Shown piece after piece: positions 35,939-45,010 of a stretch of 64,000 nucleotides of DNA. The number at the start of each line of letters is the position of its first letter. Within the stretch, counting starts at the first letter, position 1. Under the pieces are notes generated by a model. The model was not told the DNA's origin and did not search any database. It saw only the letters and a list, made by a program, of their open reading frames with translations. The stretch comes from Streptomyces caniscabiei (GTDB taxonomy: Bacteria > Actinomycetota > Actinomycetes > Streptomycetales > Streptomycetaceae). The stretch lies in NCBI RefSeq assembly GCF_014930365.1, contig NZ_JABXWI010000007.1:452842-516841 (forward strand). Reading direction: 5' to 3'. A program made the translations under genes and the position numbers.

Positions 35939-37380
35939 AGATCGCCGAGCGGGGCAACCCGGCCATGCGGAGTTGGCTCGACAGGCAGGGGCTTAGGCTG
36001 GATGCCAAGCCGTATCTGTCGGGGGCCTTCGCGACCCGGCGGTTGCTGGAGCGCTTGACTGTGGAGAAGATGCCGCTGAGTGAGGTCACGGCCGGGCATG
36101 CCGGTGGGATCTACAACGGGCCGCAATTCCGACGCGTGTATCTCACCGACCCCGAGCACAGCGTGCCGTTCGTCGGCAGCAAGGACATGCTGGTCGCGGA
36201 CCTCAGTTCGCTGCCACGCCTGCGGAAAACCGATGCCGAGTCGTCGAGCCTGCATTACCTCCGGCTGGAACCCGGCATGACTTTGATCTCCTGTTCGGGG
36301 TTCAACGCCGGAAGGCGGTCGTATGTGCGGCCGGATATGGCCGGGTACTGGTCTTCGCAGGATGTACTCAAAGTCGTTCCTGACCCCGGCAAGATCGGTG
36401 CTGGGTACCTGTATGCCTTTTTGGCCAGCCGGTTCGGAGAGGCGTTGGTTAAGGGAACGGTGTACGGGTCCGCCGTCAAACACATCGAGCCGCACCACAT
36501 CGAGGGTATCCCGGTTCCGCGCTTCGACGTTGCCGTGGAGAAGGAGATCCACGAGCTCATGGAGAGCGCGGCTGCGTTGCGTGCCGCGTCCCAGCAAGGA
36601 CTTAGTGATGCGACGCGAGATTTGTTCGAGACGGCGGGCTTGGGGGATCTGCTCGACCTGCGGTGGCACGAGCAGGGGCGGGACCTTGGCTTTGCGCCCA
36701 CTGGTCTGAAGGCCAATACATTGCGGGCGCTGAACTTTCAGCCGCGGGCGCGGAAGATACTGCGGCGCTTGGGGGAGGTTGAGAATGTGACGCTGGGAGA
36801 GGTCTGCCAAGGCGGTCAACTGAGTCGCGGCCTGCGCTTCCCTCGCGTTGACGGCGAGCCCGGAGACACGTACAGCTACCGACTGGTGGGCCAGCGTCAG
36901 GCATTTTGGCTCCGGCCTGAAGGGCGATGGATCAGTAAGGCGCACACCTCGAAGGAGGTGGTGGCGGAGGATGAGACGGTTTTGGTCGCCGCCCGCGGAA
37001 CGCTCGGAGAGAACGAGGTGTTCGGTCGGTCCATTCTCGTAACGGGTGTGTGGAGCGGCCACGCTTATTCCGAGGACTTCTTGCGGATGCGTTCCGGGCT
37101 CTCTGGCTTTTCGGGTGCCTACTTGAGTGCCTTGCTGCGCGCTGAGCCCCTGTTTCGAGTGCTCCGTTCCTGTTCAACAGGAGGAAAGCAACAGGACATC
37201 CATCTCGGCTTGTGTGCTGCGATCCCGGTGCCAACCTTGACGGCGAAAGACCGTGAACGCATCGCCAAAACCGTTCGTCAGGCTTACCGTCGGCGCGATG
37301 AGGCCGACCGCAACGAGGATCTTGCCCTTGCCGCCCTTGAAAAAGCAGTGGCGCAGAACGCGGGTGTTTCAACCGGCTGA
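35935..37380 (+). CDS. HsdS-like target-recognition (specificity) subunit
   Basis: The 481-residue protein starts at GTG 35935, overlapping the methyltransferase stop. It has two recognition-type halves: LTVEKMPLSEVTAGHAGGIY with SGFNAGRRSYVRPDM, and EVENVTLGEVCQGGQLSRGL with HTSKEVVAEDETVLVAARGT, each followed by a helical spacer (VEKEIHELMESAAALRAAS; DRERIAKTVRQAYRRRDEAD). Such pairs bind a bipartite DNA site. Base composition is visibly lower in GC than its neighbours, which suggests recent exchange of recognition domains. Confidence 0.9.
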   Translation: MKIAERGNPAMRSWLDRQGLRLDAKPYLSGAFATRRLLERLTVEKMPLSEVTAGHAGGIYNGPQFRRVYLTDPEHSVPFVGSKDMLVADLSSLPRLRKTDAESSSLHYLRLEPGMTLISCSGFNAGRRSYVRPDMAGYWSSQDVLKVVPDPGKIGAGYLYAFLASRFGEALVKGTVYGSAVKHIEPHHIEGIPVPRFDVAVEKEIHELMESAAALRAASQQGLSDATRDLFETAGLGDLLDLRWHEQGRDLGFAPTGLKANTLRALNFQPRARKILRRLGEVENVTLGEVCQGGQLSRGLRFPRVDGEPGDTYSYRLVGQRQAFWLRPEGRWISKAHTSKEVVAEDETVLVAARGTLGENEVFGRSILVTGVWSGHAYSEDFLRMRSGLSGFSGAYLSALLRAEPLFRVLRSCSTGGKQQDIHLGLCAAIPVPTLTAKDRERIAKTVRQAYRRRDEADRNEDLALAALEKAVAQNAGVSTG

Positions 37381-37399
37381 GTTAAAGCTTCCCTGTTCT

Positions 37400-37434
37400 T
37401 GAACGGACCGCGGAACACCTCCACGGCCCGTTCA
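37400..37434. terminator. hairpin between convergent specificity and DUF397 genes
   Basis: TGAACGG and CCGTTCA arms around a partly paired inner loop, 20 nt after the HsdS-like stop. Confidence 0.6.
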
Positions 37435-37440
37435 GGCCAT

Positions 37441-37653
37441 TCAGAACCAGGGCTGATGGTCCTTGAGGTTGTCGATGAACCGATTCCAAGCTTCAGCCGG
37501 GATGGTCAGGACTGGGCCATCGGTGCTCTTGCTGTCTCGGACGGGCACGGCGCCGGGGAAGCCATCTGCGACCTCGACGCAGTTACCCCCGTCTGCATTG
37601 CTGTAGCTGGACCTGCGCCACCGTATGGCGCTCAGTGCAGGGGCTGCTCGCAT
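37441..37653 (-). CDS. DUF397 small protein
   Basis: The 70-residue protein has the DUF397 pattern IRWRRSSYSNADGGNCVEVA, VPVRDSKSTDGPVLTIPAEAWNRFI. It starts at ATG 37653, with GGAGGA 8 nt upstream, inside the 3' end of the XRE gene (22-base overlap). DUF397 proteins accompany WhiJ/DUF5753-type regulators in Streptomyces and are thought to counter or modulate them. It lies between the two halves of the defence locus. Confidence 0.92.
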   Translation of the reverse strand: MRAAPALSAIRWRRSSYSNADGGNCVEVADGFPGAVPVRDSKSTDGPVLTIPAEAWNRFIDNLKDHQPWF

Positions 37654-38480
37654 TGGGTGTATTCCTCCAAGGCCGCTTGGATCATTGCGGCGGAAGCTTG
37701 CGGTGATAGGGCACACGCCCTGAGTAGATCGTACTCGCGCTGGTGCTTCTTCACCGTGGCCCGTTCCTCAATGAGATGCCCAGAGTGACGGCTCTCGAAG
37801 TAGGCAACCGATGTGCTACCCGGCAGATGCAGGAGGGTGAAGGGGCAGTCCAGAAGAGGATGTTCCCCGTAGGCGAACGGGATGACCTGAACCGTAACGC
37901 GAGATGACTGCGCCGACTCAAAAAGCTTGTTCAGCTGGGCGCGCATTGTTGCGGGGCCGCCGAACGGCCGCCGCAACACCGCCTCCTCCAACACCACCCA
38001 CAAGTACGGCCCATCCCCCTCCCCCAACCGCCCCTGCCTCCCCACCCGCAGCCCGACCTTCCGCTCGATCTCCTCCCCCGAAGCCTCCGGATCCCCCACC
38101 CGCAGCAACGCGCGTGCATACGCAGGCGTCTGGAGCAGCCCTGGCACCAGGTGCCCGGCGTATTCGTGGATGTCGGTGGCCTGGTCGGCGAGTTCCATAA
38201 AGCGGCGGTAGCGGTCGGGGTAGCGCTCCCGCTGGATGATGCTCCACAGGCCTTCGAACAACCCGCCTGTGCCGAACGCGGCGTCGAGCTTGGCGGAGAG
38301 CGGGGGCAGGGGCAGTCGCTCGGCGGTCTCGACGCCGTGGAGGTGGGTCTTGCTGTAGTTCACGATGTCGGACAGCCGGTCGAGGGACACCCCGGCGAGC
38401 TGTCGTTGGCGGCGCAGTTCCGTGCCGTAGAGCTCGCGTGCCGAGCGGGCCGGGTCGAGTTGTTGGGTCTCCGAGGCCAT
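37632..38480 (-). CDS. XRE-family regulator with DUF5753 (WhiJ-like)
   Basis: The 282-residue protein has an N-terminal HTH (YGTELRRQRQLAGVSLDRLS, YSKTHLHGVETAERLPLPP) and a DUF5753 sensor domain (HEYAGHLVPGLLQTPAYARALL, VQVIPFAYGEHPLLDCPFTLL). It starts at ATG 38480 with AGGGGAAG upstream. Together with the downstream DUF397 gene and the divergent small gene it forms the common WhiJ-type triad. Its divergent promoter region is shared with the kinase operon, so it may regulate the defence genes. Confidence 0.93.
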   Translation of the reverse strand: MASETQQLDPARSARELYGTELRRQRQLAGVSLDRLSDIVNYSKTHLHGVETAERLPLPPLSAKLDAAFGTGGLFEGLWSIIQRERYPDRYRRFMELADQATDIHEYAGHLVPGLLQTPAYARALLRVGDPEASGEEIERKVGLRVGRQGRLGEGDGPYLWVVLEEAVLRRPFGGPATMRAQLNKLFESAQSSRVTVQVIPFAYGEHPLLDCPFTLLHLPGSTSVAYFESRHSGHLIEERATVKKHQREYDLLRACALSPQASAAMIQAALEEYTQCEQPLH

Positions 38481-38504
38481 GCGCTTCCCCTGTTGACGTG
38501 CTGT

Positions 38505-38592
38505 TCCGCACCCCCGGGTGGGATGCCGTCACCCTGTTCACGGTAGTAGCGGATGGTGACTCTATGGGTGCGGAAAGTGAAAATCCGGATTT
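38505..38592. promoter_or_regulatory. divergent control region with nested inverted repeats
   Basis: Perfect inverted repeats TTCCGCACCC (38505-38514) / GGGTGCGGAA (38566-38575) and GTCACC (38528-38533) / GGTGAC (38555-38560), plus a 12-bp palindrome AAATCCGGATTT (38581-38592). All lie between the XRE gene and the kinase operon. Confidence 0.6.
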
Positions 38593-38624
38593 GCTTCAGG
38601 CAACTCACGCACTAGGAGGCACAT

Positions 38625-38972
38625 ATGACCCCACCGCCCCCACAGGCTCCCCGCAGGCCCGACGGCGCCGCCGTCGCCGCCGCGTCCAGGGCCCATGAGG
38701 CCGCCGTACGGGCCGCACGGGAGGAGGGTGCATCGATCAGGCTGCCCGTCGGGCAGCTCGCGTATGACATCCGGCGGGAGCGGCGGGGTGTGGTCATGGA
38801 CCACCTCGACGGCTTCGTCTGGCTTCGGCCGGAGGGCGGCGGCACGGAGTGGACCGCCCGTCCGGACGAGGTCGAACAGGCTGCCTCGATCCCGGACGGT
38901 GAGCTGCCCGAGGGCGTCTTGAGTGCCCGGGTCGCCGTGGCGAACTCCCGCAGCCGACGGGAGCTGCTGTGA
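38625..38972 (+). CDS. small protein of the WhiJ-type triad, first gene of the kinase operon
   Basis: The 115-residue protein has an ideal AGGAGG site before ATG 38625. After an Ala/Arg-rich start it has IRLPVGQLAYDIRRERRGVVMDHLDGFVWLRPEGGGTEWTA, a short SH3-like beta pattern seen in many small Streptomyces proteins beside XRE/DUF397 genes. It has no catalytic motif. Its stop overlaps the kinase GTG (GTGA), so it is co-translated with the giant kinase. A structural or regulatory role is inferred only from position. Confidence 0.8.
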   Translation: MTPPPPQAPRRPDGAAVAAASRAHEAAVRAAREEGASIRLPVGQLAYDIRRERRGVVMDHLDGFVWLRPEGGGTEWTARPDEVEQAASIPDGELPEGVLSARVAVANSRSRRELL

Positions 38973-41900
38973 CTACAAGTGCAGCCCATGAAACGGGTGT
39001 TGCGCATGTGTCGCACGGATTGTCAGTGGCTGCGCATAGAGTGGCCGGTGACTCGAAGTGTGCAGGTGCGGACGGGGGGTTGCGGCCGGTGGCGCGGATG
39101 ATTCCGGTGGGTGAACCGGTCAATGATGCCGAGCGGATGGTGCTGCGGCATCTGCGGGACCACGCCCCCGACGACTGGACGGTGGTGTCCAACTTCGAGC
39201 TGTCGTACGGGCGTGGCCGACAGGTCTTCGAAGTGGATCTGGCCATTCTCACCGACCGTGTGTGCCTGCTCGCCGACACCAAGGGGGCGCACGGCCGGAT
39301 CGAGGTGCGCGGGGCCCGCTGGTATCTGAGGCGCGGGGCGTATTTTCCGAGCCCGGTGCGCAAGTGCCGCGAGCACGCAAGGGTGCTGGGAGGGCTGCTG
39401 CGGCGGCGCTCCCGCTCCGCCGCGGGGCTGTCGGTGTGGTGTGATCCGCTGGTCATCCTGCCGTTCGACGACGCAGTTCTGCGTGACCCGGGCGGCCTGG
39501 ACGAGCCGCACACGGTACGGCTGCGCGACCTCGTTCCGTTTCTCGCGCAATACCGTCCGTCGGCCGCCAACCGGGGGCCGGGCATCGCTGGTCAGCACGA
39601 CGACATCGTGCAGGCGCTGCTCGCCGAGGCCCGGACTCCTTCCGGGCCCCGGCGGTTCGGCCGGTACGAGGTCGAGGAGACCCTGGCGGAGACCGACCCC
39701 TCGGCGGCACCGCAAGACCCGTACGACCCGTACGAGAACGTGTCCGTCTACCGGGTCCGCAGGCAAGGGCAGGCTGCCTCCGGCACCTACCTGCTCCAGG
39801 TGCACGGCGTCGATCCGCTGCTGCCGGAGGCCGAGCTGGAAGCGGCGTTCGCCCGGATCAGCACGCCGATGCAGGCGCTCGGCAGACTCAAGGCGAGCGA
39901 GCACATCGTGGCGTGCGTGGACGACTTCCCCCTGGACGACCAGGCAGGGTATGCGGTCGTGCTGGAGGACGTGCGGGCAGACGCTCTGCGGGTGCGACTC
40001 ACGGACGAGTCGTCTCCCTTCGGCGCGGACGCCAAGCGGCGGGTGATGTCCGGTGTGCTCGCCGGGCTCGCGCACGCCCATGCCAAGGGCGTGGTGCACC
40101 GGGGGCTCACCCTCGACGCGGTCCTCGTCGACCGCGACGGGGACGCCATGCTGACCGGATTCGACCTGGCTTACCCCGGGCAGCCGCGCAGCTCGCTGCT
40201 CACGGTGCGGCAGACGGCGCTTGAGCGGCACGACGCGGCCTATCTGGCGCCGGAGGTCGCGGAGGACGCGGATGCGTTCTCACCCGCCTCGGACATGTAC
40301 GCGGCGGGGGCCCTCTTCCACGAGCTGTACACGGGGGAGGCGCCCGCCTTGGAGAGGAACACCGGGGCTGCCGCGGCGGCGACGCTCGACGAGGCGCCCG
40401 GGCTGGACGCCGGTGTCCGGTCCCTCATCGTGCGGCTGCTCGACTCCGACCCGCAGCGGCGCCCTGAGGCCCGTGACGCACTGGAACTGCTGGAGCGGCA
40501 CCGGCCGGTGCCGGGCGGGCGGCGTAACGGCCCGGCAGAGCGGGAGGACGACGGTTCCTTCGACTGGAACAATCCACGCAACTACGCCGACCTGCCCCAC
40601 GGCTTCCGGCTCACCGAGAAGTTCCGCGTGCGGGCCAAACTCGGACAGGGGCAGTTCGGCGTCGTCTACCGGGTCTACAACGTCCTCGACGACGAGGACG
40701 AAGTACTGAAGATCCTCACGGGCGGCGGCTTGGAGGTGGAAGAGCGTCTCAAGAAGGAATACCGGGCGCTTCGCCGCCTCCCACCGCACCCCAACCTGGT
40801 GCGGCTCATCGACGCGGAGTGGTTGCCCAAGGGAGGATTCCCCTATCTGCGCATGGAGTACGCGGAGGGGCGGGATCTCCAGGCCGTCATCGACCGCGGC
40901 GGGGAGCGGCCCCTGGGCCCGGCTGACGTGCTCCGGCTACTGGAGGACTGCCTCACCGGCCTCGGTCATCTGCACGGACACGGCGTCTACCACTGCGACA
41001 TCAAGCCCAGCAACCTGCTCTGGACCCCCGACGGCACCCGGCTGCTGGACTTCAACGCGGCGGTCTCCACCGGCTCCACCCTCACCCCCACCCTCGGCTC
41101 TCCCAAGTTCATCGCCCCCGGAGCCGTCAGCCGGGGACGGCCCAGGGCGGAAGACCTCACCGATCTCGACCTGTACGCAGTCGGTATCTCCGCCTACATG
41201 GCGCTCACTGGCTCCTACCCTTGGCGGGGCCGCGAGAGTCCGCCGCGTGACGAGGAGGCCCCCGACCCCCGGGACATCGCCGGCTTCGCCGACCTGGGCC
41301 CCGGCTTCGTCACAGTGTTGCGCCGTGCGATCTCGCCTCGCCGGGCGGAACGCTTCCCCGACGCGGAGGCGTTCCGCACCGCGCTGCGTCATGCCGGAGA
41401 AGTACGCCTGACACCCCCGCGCCACCCCGCAGAGGACGAAGCACCGGCCGCACAACAAGGGCACGCGGCCGCCTCGGCGGGGCCCGCCGAGCCAGGGCAC
41501 AACCCCTTCGTGGCCCACCTGCAGACCCTCTACAGCCAGAACTCGCGGACCAACGCCGGCACCCGCGGCCTGGACCCCGCAGGCTTCCCGCTCTACGTCG
41601 AGACCGCCCTCGACACCCGGCTGACCCAGGCCGTGCTGCGGGGAGAGCATCGGCTGGTGGTCATCACAGGCAATGCCGGCGACGGCAAGACGGCATTCCT
41701 CCAGAATCTCGCCACCATCGCGGCCAAGAAGGGCGCGGCCTTCGTCGAGAACCGCACCAACGGAGACGAATTCACCTACCGGGAACGCCTGTTCCGTACC
41801 AACCACGACGGCAGTCAGGACGAGGACGGAACGGACAACGACGTCGTACTGGAGGCGTTTCTCGCCCCCTACCAGGGGGACACCGCCGAGGCTTGGACCG

Positions 41901-43285
41901 ACGACGAGACCCGGCTGCTCGCCATCAACGAAGGACGGCTGGCCGACTTCCTGAGTCGGCACGAGGAGCGCTACCCACTGCTCGCCGACACCCTTCGCGA
42001 GGGTCTCGCGAGCGGGCAGGAGGCACACGGCGTCGTCGTCATCAACCTCAACGCGCGTGACGTCTTCGCCGACCCCTACGGCACCGGTTCCATCATGCGG
42101 CGCATGGTCGAGACCATGACCGACGCGCGGCACTGGGAGGTCTGCGGTTCCTGCCCCCTCGCCTCCCGCTGTTACGCCCTGCACAATGCCCGGACCTTCG
42201 CCCATCCCACGGCCGGACCCCAGGTCCGCGAACGACTCGCCACGCTGCACCGCATGTCCCAGCTTCGTGGCCGGCTCCACGTCACCCTGCGCGACCTGCG
42301 CTCAGCCCTCGCCTACACCCTGACCTCGGGACGGGACTGCGGCCAGATCCACGCCCTCTACGCCGACGGCGCCGACACCGCTCAGAAACGGCTCGACAGC
42401 TTCTACTTCACCAGCTGGGCCGGAATCCACACCGGCGACGCCGGAGAGCACGACCGGGTCCTCAGCCAGCTGCGAGACCTGGACATGGCAGGAGTCCCCG
42501 ACCCGCAGCTCGACCGGAGACTCGACTACACCGGGCCCTCCGGCGGCCACAGTCTGATCTCCGTGGACCAGCGCGGCGATCACGACGAGGAACTCCTGCA
42601 TGCACAGTTCTCCGCCCTTCCTCGCACCGCCGACCCGGGCGGCATCCAACGCGACGCCCACCGTGCCTATCTCGCCGCAGCCCGACGCCGCTTCTACTTC
42701 GAGAGCCTGGACGATACCCGCTGGACCACGATGATCAGCTATCGGTCCGGTGACCGCTTCCTCGGCCTCCTCGACGGCAGGCTCCCCTTGGGTGGGGAAC
42801 TGCTCCGGCTCGTCGAGGCGATCAGCCGCGGTGAAGAGATGCCATACCTCTCCGGCGTGGACGGCGAACCCGACCTCGCCCTCTCGGTCAGGGCGGTGCG
42901 CGGTGCCACGGTGCGCAGCCACCGCCTCTTCCCCGCCGGACGGTTCGCGCTCGACGTGCGTACGCCCGCCGCCTCCCCGTATGTGGAGACCAGCCCCCGG
43001 GAACTCGTCATGAGCCACCGGCCCGATGGCGGCGGCCCGCAGCACGCCCGGCTCGTCGTCCGCCTCGACCTGTACGAGCTGCTCGACCGGCTCCACCGCG
43101 GCCACCAGCCCGGCATCGAAGACCGCCAGGGCCAGAACCTCGCGCTCGCTGTCTTCAAGAACGCCCTGTCTGCGGCTTCCTGCCAGGAGGTACTGCTCAG
43201 CGCCCCGGGCAGCCCTCCGTACCGCCTTGCCCGGCAGCCCGATGGCACCCTGCGGCTCGCCCCGGCACGAGGAACGGAGCACTGA
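38969..43285 (+). CDS. NERD-pseudokinase-kinase-ATPase fusion (PglW/MAD6-like defence kinase)
   Basis: The 1438-residue protein starts at GTG 38969. Residues ~45-155 form a NERD nuclease-like domain (VFEVDLAIL, LADTKG). Residues ~229-500 are kinase-like but degenerate (VVHRGLTLDAVLV, GFDLAYPG in place of HRD and DFG). Residues ~546-810 are a second kinase with GQGQFGVVY, VLKIL, YHCDIKPSNLLW and LDFNAAV, most catalytic positions kept though DFG reads DFN. A P-loop NTPase begins near 890 (GNAGDGKTAF at ~901-910) and carries CGSCPLASRCYALHN, a possible Zn site. NERD-kinase proteins are known in Pgl/BREX-2 and in the methylation-associated system. It should signal infection to the ATPase partners, an inference. 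Confidence 0.88.
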   Translation: MTTSAAHETGVAHVSHGLSVAAHRVAGDSKCAGADGGLRPVARMIPVGEPVNDAERMVLRHLRDHAPDDWTVVSNFELSYGRGRQVFEVDLAILTDRVCLLADTKGAHGRIEVRGARWYLRRGAYFPSPVRKCREHARVLGGLLRRRSRSAAGLSVWCDPLVILPFDDAVLRDPGGLDEPHTVRLRDLVPFLAQYRPSAANRGPGIAGQHDDIVQALLAEARTPSGPRRFGRYEVEETLAETDPSAAPQDPYDPYENVSVYRVRRQGQAASGTYLLQVHGVDPLLPEAELEAAFARISTPMQALGRLKASEHIVACVDDFPLDDQAGYAVVLEDVRADALRVRLTDESSPFGADAKRRVMSGVLAGLAHAHAKGVVHRGLTLDAVLVDRDGDAMLTGFDLAYPGQPRSSLLTVRQTALERHDAAYLAPEVAEDADAFSPASDMYAAGALFHELYTGEAPALERNTGAAAAATLDEAPGLDAGVRSLIVRLLDSDPQRRPEARDALELLERHRPVPGGRRNGPAEREDDGSFDWNNPRNYADLPHGFRLTEKFRVRAKLGQGQFGVVYRVYNVLDDEDEVLKILTGGGLEVEERLKKEYRALRRLPPHPNLVRLIDAEWLPKGGFPYLRMEYAEGRDLQAVIDRGGERPLGPADVLRLLEDCLTGLGHLHGHGVYHCDIKPSNLLWTPDGTRLLDFNAAVSTGSTLTPTLGSPKFIAPGAVSRGRPRAEDLTDLDLYAVGISAYMALTGSYPWRGRESPPRDEEAPDPRDIAGFADLGPGFVTVLRRAISPRRAERFPDAEAFRTALRHAGEVRLTPPRHPAEDEAPAAQQGHAAASAGPAEPGHNPFVAHLQTLYSQNSRTNAGTRGLDPAGFPLYVETALDTRLTQAVLRGEHRLVVITGNAGDGKTAFLQNLATIAAKKGAAFVENRTNGDEFTYRERLFRTNHDGSQDEDGTDNDVVLEAFLAPYQGDTAEAWTDDETRLLAINEGRLADFLSRHEERYPLLADTLREGLASGQEAHGVVVINLNARDVFADPYGTGSIMRRMVETMTDARHWEVCGSCPLASRCYALHNARTFAHPTAGPQVRERLATLHRMSQLRGRLHVTLRDLRSALAYTLTSGRDCGQIHALYADGADTAQKRLDSFYFTSWAGIHTGDAGEHDRVLSQLRDLDMAGVPDPQLDRRLDYTGPSGGHSLISVDQRGDHDEELLHAQFSALPRTADPGGIQRDAHRAYLAAARRRFYFESLDDTRWTTMISYRSGDRFLGLLDGRLPLGGELLRLVEAISRGEEMPYLSGVDGEPDLALSVRAVRGATVRSHRLFPAGRFALDVRTPAASPYVETSPRELVMSHRPDGGGPQHARLVVRLDLYELLDRLHRGHQPGIEDRQGQNLALAVFKNALSAASCQEVLLSAPGSPPYRLARQPDGTLRLAPARGTEH

Positions 43286-44994
43286 TGGCACTGCGCCGCC
43301 GCGACAGCGAGCTGAAACACCTCGGCGTCTCCCACCTGGAGTACAAACGCGTCGAGATGGACCGGGTCCTCACCGGATTCCTGATGCGGGTCAACCACAA
43401 CGGCCTGCCCAGCAAAATGGTGCAGCGCAAAGAACTCTCCGTCGACGCCTTCGTCAAGGAGTTCACCAAGGAACAGCACGCCGCGAAATTCCCCGGCTTC
43501 GCCGAGCACAGCGACATCACCCGCCGGTGGATCGAGACCCAGCTGCTCGACATGGTCAACCGCGGCCGGTCCAGCCAGGCAGTGGCCGGACTGCGCCCGT
43601 TGCACGGACTTACCTACAAATTCCGCAACTACTACCACTCACGTGCCTACGGTGCGGACGCCCAGCTCTACCAGATGCTGCGCCACGCACGTGGTGGCCA
43701 GGGCCAGGCAGCCCTCGAACAGCTGCGGCGCTTCTTCTTCACCGGACTCGGCGCCGCACTACGCGGTGGCCCCGACGACGAGTCCGCTGACACCCGCATC
43801 GACGTCGAGACCCAGGCCGTACTGCACCTCAACAGCCAGGTCACCCAGGACGCACCGCAACAGGTGCGAGGCTGGTACGACGCCCCACCGTTGTGCGTCG
43901 GCCAGGCCGATCTGCTCGCCGACGACGTACTGCGCCTGATGTCCCTCAAGGACCTGTTGCCGCGTGTCACTCTCGTCGAATACCTGAAGATCCTCTTCGC
44001 ACTGCATCTCGCTCTCGGGCAGCTGAAAGCGATGAAGTTGTTGCCGCAGGCCGTGGCACGCGGCTGCGCTGACCCGGCCTGCGGTCCCGACAACTGCCCC
44101 GCCACCGGAACGGCGGCCGATCCGCTGGCGGGCTGCCCCTTCCGCGCCGGGCTCTTCGTCGACGCTGCGGGCATCCCCGGAACCGCAGCGGCTGCCCTGG
44201 CCGAACAGAGCGCGGCCGCCTGGCACCGGCGCATCCCGGATTTTGTCCGCGCCGGCTACGTGGTCCGCAGGCTCGACGATTTCGTCGACCACCTTGTCTC
44301 ACGCGGCGAGGCGACCCGGCCTTCCCAGGGCCGGGCAACTGTCGGTGAACTTCTGCGCTTCGGCTCGGAGGCTTATCAGGAGCGACGCGAGCGCTATTTC
44401 GAAGCCCGTCTGGAGAGCATCCTCGTCGAGACACCGCGGGAGGAGCAGCCCGAAGCTGTCCGGCCGTTGCTGGAAGCATCCATGGGGCTGGGTGCCTTCG
44501 AGCAGTACATCGAGCTGCTCATGGCCTATCGCGGCCGCTACCACCACAAGTACCTCATCGAGACGATCGATTCCCTGCTGCTGAAGAACAGGCCGGGGGC
44601 ACTGATCGCACAGCCTCACCGCGGCCGACGGCGGTTCGTCCTCGACGGCGCGCTGCTGGAAGTACTCGTCCAGGTGGCGCTGCTGCGTCCTAATCCACGC
44701 GGCACCCGCTCGCGGTTCACCCATCACACCGTCTCCCTCCGGCTTGACGAATTCACCGACCTGCTGCGTACGCGCTACGGCCTGCACATCGACCGGCTTC
44801 CGACCGCCGACGGCTTCGCCGTCCCCGGGCCGGAGGAGGAGGCGGCGCTGCGGACGAACACCGAGGCATTCACCACAAAGCTGCGGGAGATCGGCTTTTA
44901 CGACGACCTGTCCGACGCGTACTTCACCCAGGTGATCACACCCCGCTTCGTGATCGCACAGGACGGCATGGTCACAGCGGGCAGCGGAAAGTAG
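43285..44994 (+). CDS. uncharacterised defence protein with Cys cluster (MAD7-like by position)
   Basis: The 569-residue protein overlaps the kinase stop by one base. I recognise no enzyme motif. The N-terminus is basic (MALRRRDSELKHLGVSHLEYK), and a Cys-rich segment GCADPACGPDNCPATGTAAD with a later AGCPF near residues 261-285 could bind a metal. The rest is mostly helical with many Leu and Arg residues. Its place between the kinase and the giant ATPase matches the kinase-MAD7-MAD8 order I recall for the methylation-associated system. It could be a structural subunit or adaptor. Confidence 0.75.
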   Translation: MALRRRDSELKHLGVSHLEYKRVEMDRVLTGFLMRVNHNGLPSKMVQRKELSVDAFVKEFTKEQHAAKFPGFAEHSDITRRWIETQLLDMVNRGRSSQAVAGLRPLHGLTYKFRNYYHSRAYGADAQLYQMLRHARGGQGQAALEQLRRFFFTGLGAALRGGPDDESADTRIDVETQAVLHLNSQVTQDAPQQVRGWYDAPPLCVGQADLLADDVLRLMSLKDLLPRVTLVEYLKILFALHLALGQLKAMKLLPQAVARGCADPACGPDNCPATGTAADPLAGCPFRAGLFVDAAGIPGTAAAALAEQSAAAWHRRIPDFVRAGYVVRRLDDFVDHLVSRGEATRPSQGRATVGELLRFGSEAYQERRERYFEARLESILVETPREEQPEAVRPLLEASMGLGAFEQYIELLMAYRGRYHHKYLIETIDSLLLKNRPGALIAQPHRGRRRFVLDGALLEVLVQVALLRPNPRGTRSRFTHHTVSLRLDEFTDLLRTRYGLHIDRLPTADGFAVPGPEEEAALRTNTEAFTTKLREIGFYDDLSDAYFTQVITPRFVIAQDGMVTAGSGK

Positions 44995-45010
44995 CGGAGA
45001 ACGGACCACC

